Shown here in pieces: positions 33,892 to 35,733 of a DNA stretch of 35,733 nucleotides. The first letter of the stretch is position 1, and every line of letters starts with the position of its first letter. The notes below the pieces were generated by a model. The model was given only the letters and a program-made list of their open reading frames with translations. It was not told the DNA's origin and did no database searches. The stretch is taken from contig JAPZAP010000097.1 in assembly GCA_027460585.1 (NCBI GenBank), forward strand, positions 1 through 35,733, given 5' to 3'. The DNA comes from Candidatus Methanoperedens sp. (lineage in GTDB: Archaea > Halobacteriota > Methanosarcinia > Methanosarcinales > Methanoperedenaceae). The position numbers and the translations under genes were made by a program.

Positions 33892-35061
33892 ATGCGTAAT
33901 ATGAAAGTTAAAGGCAGCTATAACAAGTCCCTTGGCGTTTTTGAGCTTGTCAGTCTTGGCGTAGGCGGAACTATAGGTTCAGGGATATTTGTAGTTCCGG
34001 GTATAGCTGCTGGAATTGCAGGTCCAAGCTCCCTGATCGCATGGCTTATTGCGGCAGTTTCAGCTACATGCGTCATGCTGTCTCTTGCTTGGGCTTCTTC
34101 CAGGTATCCCTCTACAGGGGCTTTTTACTCAATTTTATCAAGGGTATTCGGCAAAAAAACATCGGTGACGCTTGTCATATTATATTTAATATCCTCAATA
34201 TTCGGAATTGCAACGATTGCAGCCGGGATCGGACAATATGTTTCCTTTTTTGGGGTCAGTAATATCCTGCTCGTGGAGATATTGTTACTCATCCTGTTCT
34301 GTCTTCTTAATATCAGGGGCGTTCGTCCTTCAGGACTTGCTGAGAACTTTCTAACGACTCTTAAGACTATTCCCCTGATAATTCTTGCAGTTCTGCTGCT
34401 TCCGTATATCAAGACAAGCAATTTTGTGCCTTTTTTCACTCCGGACAACACCGGTTTCCTGAAGGCTATAATCATAATTTACTGGTCGTACACTGGCTTT
34501 GAGATCAGCGCAATACCTGCTGAGGAGACAAAACGGCAAAGTGATGTTTTCAAATCATTAATTATTGTCATGTTTATTGTAGTATTTGTATATCTTTTAT
34601 TAAATGTCTCACTGATCGGCAGTGTGGGAAGCACAATTCTTGCTAACTCACCCGCCCCTATCGCCGCTGCTTCGGGATTGATTTTTAAGCAATCGGAGAA
34701 GATTGTTGCAATAATAGGGATCATTGCAATGATGTCTGCCCTGAACGCTTATATCTTAGGCGCATCGAGAGTGGCACAAAATATCTCTTCCCAATTTAAT
34801 ATACCGCTCTTGAAAGAATTAAGTAATACGGGCACACCAGCAGTCGCTGTGCTAGTTTGTACTGCCCTTGGCATAGTGCTATTATTCTTTTCCAATCATT
34901 TCGGCATTCTTGCAAGCATATCAGTGGTTACGATTCTGCTTCCCTATATTTTCATATGTTTGTCTGCATATAAGTTATTCAGTGATAGGAAAATAAGACT
35001 GGTTGCAGCTATCGGCGCTTTGACTACGTTTGCTATTCTTATATCTCAATACGTAAAGTAA
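33892..35061 (+). CDS. APC-family amino acid permease
   Basis: A 389-aa transporter with about 11 hydrophobic helices. The first helix carries the family motif GVGGTIGSGIFVVPG (unwound substrate-binding segment), and the WSYTGFEISAIPAEETKR segment is the usual sixth-helix region. It is somewhat short for the superfamily (420-500 aa), lacking the last one or two helices. It probably imports an amino acid or similar organic cation by symport; the substrate cannot be read from the sequence. ACTATAATTTAAC (33864-33876) about 20-28 nt before the ATG suggests a leaderless message; an ATG at 33901 is a possible alternative start. Confidence 0.85.
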   Translation: MRNMKVKGSYNKSLGVFELVSLGVGGTIGSGIFVVPGIAAGIAGPSSLIAWLIAAVSATCVMLSLAWASSRYPSTGAFYSILSRVFGKKTSVTLVILYLISSIFGIATIAAGIGQYVSFFGVSNILLVEILLLILFCLLNIRGVRPSGLAENFLTTLKTIPLIILAVLLLPYIKTSNFVPFFTPDNTGFLKAIIIIYWSYTGFEISAIPAEETKRQSDVFKSLIIVMFIVVFVYLLLNVSLIGSVGSTILANSPAPIAAASGLIFKQSEKIVAIIGIIAMMSALNAYILGASRVAQNISSQFNIPLLKELSNTGTPAVAVLVCTALGIVLLFFSNHFGILASISVVTILLPYIFICLSAYKLFSDRKIRLVAAIGALTTFAILISQYVK

Positions 35062-35066
35062 GGTAA

Positions 35067-35085
35067 TGTAAAAGCTCGGGGTGTG
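35067..35085. repeat. Possible solo MITE end
   Basis: TGTAAAAGCTCGGGGTGTG matches the end of the right-hand MITE (TGTAAAAGCTTTTGGTGTT) at 15 of 19 bases. It lies in the short gap between convergent genes. Confidence 0.3.
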
Positions 35086-35099
35086 AAACCTTATTTCTG

Positions 35100-35345
35100 T
35101 CACCCGTTTTTTAATGAATCCATTGCCTTTTTCCTTTCTGGCAAACCGAAAAATGCAACCTTATCATCGATCAAGGTGACAGGCACCGAGTGTATCTCAT
35201 GCTTTTTCACATACCCGATACCCTCAGGGGATGTCAGGTTCACCTCTTTATATTCAAAAGAAATATCTTTCCCCAGGTCATTCCAAAATTTTTTCGTTGC
35301 CTGGCATACGGCACACCAGTCGGCATGGATCAATATAACCTTCAT
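35100..35345 (-). CDS. Thioredoxin/glutaredoxin-like protein
   Basis: An 81-aa thioredoxin-fold protein with the active site WCAVC (Cys11 and Cys14) and the cis-proline segment HSVPVTLIDD. It is shorter than thioredoxin (about 105 aa), of the size of archaeal glutaredoxin-like proteins. It probably serves as a cytoplasmic dithiol carrier. Its ATG lies two bases after the stop of the zinc-ribbon gene, so the two are surely translated from one message, and the partner is a likely substrate or co-factor. Convergent with the APC permease. Confidence 0.88.
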   Translation of the reverse strand: MKVILIHADWCAVCQATKKFWNDLGKDISFEYKEVNLTSPEGIGYVKKHEIHSVPVTLIDDKVAFFGLPERKKAMDSLKNG

Positions 35346-35347
35346 AA

Positions 35348-35503
35348 CTATTCAACGCATTTATTATCCGTGGAATGGCATTTCGGGCAGCGCAAATTGG
35401 TGCCAATTCCTTTGAATTTCTTGCCACATTGATTGCATACATATTCATGCGGCTCTATGCCTTCTTCAAGCTCTACTCCGAACGAATCGCCTACACTGCA
35501 CAT
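35348..35503 (-). CDS. Small zinc-ribbon/rubredoxin-like protein
   Basis: A 51-aa protein, MCSVGDSFGVELEEGIEPHE onward. Two CxxC pairs, CNQC (23 and 26) and CPKC (39 and 42; the latter preceded by LR), form a zinc ribbon or rubredoxin-like knuckle; Cys2 and Cys49 are extra. GGGAGG lies 4 nt before the ATG, a very clear start. It overlaps nothing and is followed two bases later by the thioredoxin-like gene. A redox-sensitive zinc or iron protein is likely; the exact function is unknown. Confidence 0.82.
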   Translation of the reverse strand: MCSVGDSFGVELEEGIEPHEYVCNQCGKKFKGIGTNLRCPKCHSTDNKCVE

Positions 35504-35651
35504 ATTACCTCCCTGGTTTTGCAGGCATTATCCCGCAATTGATAATTATCTTTCGTGGTATTTCTAGTTTGTCAATATGGGTGACCATTTCAATTTGTCT
35601 TGTTGAATAATAGTTAACTTGAGTGTTAATGTCTAACAAATCGTGACCTTT

Positions 35652-35719
35652 GACAGGATTTACAGGATCGACAGGATACGATTTTTGTGGCAAATCCTGT
35701 AAATCCTGTCGATCCTGTC
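35652..35719. repeat. ACAGGAT palindromic short-period repeat, copy 2
   Basis: GACAGGATTTACAGGATCGA and on, a spacer of about 16 bases, then AAATCCTGTAAATCCTGTCG and on: nine-base units in both directions, as at 22342-22409. Confidence 0.8.
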
Positions 35720-35733
35720 TAAAAAAATCATGA

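Noticed and set aside
35505-35693. Minus-strand frame of 62 residues
   Set aside because: It starts inside the ACAGGAT repeat, has no ribosome site and resembles nothing known; most likely leader of the zinc-ribbon gene.
1-35733. CRISPR array, tRNA or rRNA
   Set aside because: No evenly spaced direct repeats with unique spacers and no cloverleaf or rRNA segments were seen; the periodic repeats have spacers of only two or three bases.

Overview
The window looks like archaeal chromosome, most likely a methane-cycling member of the Methanosarcinales or a relative such as the Methanoperedens group. Support: two genes of coenzyme F430 synthesis (cfbA, cfbE), deoxyhypusine synthase, a prenyl diphosphate synthase of the archaeal-lipid type, archaeal TrmI, TATA-box promoters 25-30 nt before several starts with little or no leader, and a surface protein ending in a PGF-CTERM-like tail. 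The lineage is inferred from gene content only.

Positions 1-20.8 kb hold an accessory cell-surface locus, all on the minus strand. In transcription order: a giant multicopper oxidase MCO2 (2193 aa) with 26 short Gly-x-Gly/Asn-Tyr repeats set into two loops; a hairpin terminator; a 154-aa orphan that keeps only the MCO-type export leader; NosD3, a beta-helix protein with an archaeosortase-type tail, translationally coupled to the orphan; a second multicopper oxidase MCO1 (1455 aa) ending in five 45-aa DWNGDG modules; then two paralogous units, each made of a duplicated leader, a 42-43 aa secreted peptide and a NosD-like beta-helix protein ending in the same 45-aa modules. MCO1, NosD1 and NosD2 share modules, and MCO1 and NosD1 also share the terminator hairpin, so the 3' ends look shuffled as cassettes. 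I infer a secreted copper-oxidase and beta-helix surface assembly; its substrate is unknown.

Positions 21.1-35.5 kb are mostly housekeeping: trmI and a divergent small acidic protein; a large membrane protein with an Ig-like C-terminus; dapL; idsA with a radical SAM gene; a small winged-helix-like protein; ruvC; cfbA; the cfbE-dhs pair; a GNAT acetyltransferase; a small membrane protein; an APC permease; and a zinc-ribbon/thioredoxin pair.

Gene-free gaps carry dispersed repeats. A roughly 140-bp MITE-like element occurs at the left edge and, inverted, at 33.65-33.79 kb, where perfect 10-bp direct repeats flank it. ACAGGAT-type palindromic repeats (22.3 and 35.7 kb) and CACGGAT-type repeats (29.8 and 32.4 kb) also occur. 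I saw no tRNA, rRNA, CRISPR array or intact transposase.
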